Below, one piece after another: positions 63,712-64,000 of a DNA stretch of 64,000 nt. Source of the stretch: CBDIHP01 sp965279195 (GTDB taxonomy: Bacteria > Planctomycetota > Planctomycetia > Isosphaerales > Isosphaeraceae). Under the pieces are notes generated by a model. That model made no database searches, was not told the origin of the DNA, and was given only the letters and a program-made list of their open reading frames with translations. Position 1 is the stretch's first letter. Every line of letters starts with the position of its first letter. The stretch covers positions 248,001 through 312,000 of the forward strand of contig CBDIHP010000047.1 of assembly GCA_965279195.1 (NCBI GenBank). Direction: 5' to 3'. Position numbers and translations under genes: made by a program.

Positions 63712-64000
63712 ATGAGTGCGTGGGAGACGCAGTTGCGCAAGGGGGTGGCGGAGCTGGCGGTGCTGGCGATCCTGTCGCGGGAGGAGCTCTACGGCTATGG
63801 GATCGTGGAGCGGCTCCAGGGGCGGGAGGGGCTGGCGCTGTCGGAGAGCACGGTGTACCCGATCCTCACCCGGCTGGCGAGGGAGGGGGCGCTCGGGATA
63901 CGCTCGGAGCCCTCGCCCAGCGGGCCACCCCGGCGCTATTACTCGCTGACGGCGGACGGACGCCGTCGGCTCACGGAGCTGGCGGAGAGCTGGCGGACGA
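63712..64000 (+). CDS. PadR-family transcriptional regulator, N-terminal part (runs off the window)
   Basis: The frame from ATG 63712 stays open to the window end (96 codons). It encodes LRKGVAELAVLAILSREELYGYGIVERL, followed by STVYPILTRLAREGALGI and PRRYYSLTADGRRRLTEL, the PadR winged-helix pattern. Members repress genes for phenolic acid, drug or stress responses, often next to ABC-2 or membrane genes; the downstream neighbour lies outside the window. Confidence 0.85.
   Translation, partial: MSAWETQLRKGVAELAVLAILSREELYGYGIVERLQGREGLALSESTVYPILTRLAREGALGIRSEPSPSGPPRRYYSLTADGRRRLTELAESWRT

Overview
The window is about 70% GC and looks like a chromosomal stretch of a planctomycete, probably of the Isosphaera/Singulisphaera type (family-level inference, not proven here). 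The signs are a DUF1559 pseudopilin behind a small lipoprotein, Hanks-type Ser/Thr kinases (one fused to TPRs), a BlaI/M56 regulatory pair with a very long periplasmic part, HEAT-repeat proteins, ECF and group-type sigma factors, and many GTG/TTG starts. No rRNA, tRNA or CRISPR array was recognised.

Layout. 0-5 kb: the start of a secreted protein, a membrane-anchored HEAT protein, a RelE/ParE-type toxin-antitoxin pair and an IS630-type element inserted just behind the toxin. 5-10 kb: carB and a secreted amidohydrolase. 10-16.4 kb, minus strand: argH, lysA, a secreted HEAT/receiver-like protein and a sigma-54 activator. 16.5-21.5 kb: a DUF2235 hydrolase, an Rpn-type nuclease, a membrane protein, a nucleotidyltransferase-HD protein and a small conserved-looking protein. 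21.8-27.5 kb: a UDP-sugar dehydrogenase, a Tat-exported superoxide dismutase, a REP-associated (RAYT) transposase bracketed by inverted REP-like repeats, and a GNAT/AbrB-like toxin-antitoxin pair. 27.6-35.6 kb: a glyoxalase-like protein, a subtilase with a small downstream partner, a TlpA-like thioredoxin, an ECF sigma factor with a membrane protein, and a methyltransferase. 36-43 kb: lipoprotein + DUF1559, a beta-lactamase-fold hydrolase, an orphan DNA methyltransferase, and an operon of a cobalamin-binding protein and a PAS/ATPase protein that lacks the kinase histidine. 43-49 kb: BlaI + M56 protease, then sigma factor, HPF and zinc-ribbon genes. 49-55 kb: NhaR-like regulator, glycosyltransferase, TPR protein, hemA and hemX/ccsA. 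55-64 kb: a giant Ser/Thr kinase-TPR gene split by an IS3-family element, a second kinase, a lipoprotein and the start of a padR gene.

Most notable are (1) the cobalamin-binding protein with a CarH-like W-x9-EH motif, translationally coupled to a histidine-less kinase; (2) the IS3 insertion whose removal, with one 4-bp duplication, restores a 1380-codon kinase-TPR frame that is itself a compositional mosaic; (3) the RAYT gene between ~52-bp inverted repeats; and (4) at least five families of palindromic interspersed repeats in the intergenic spaces. Four apparent frameshifts lie between 15.3 and 18.5 kb (argH twice, DUF2235, Rpn), which points to sequencing error or local gene decay.
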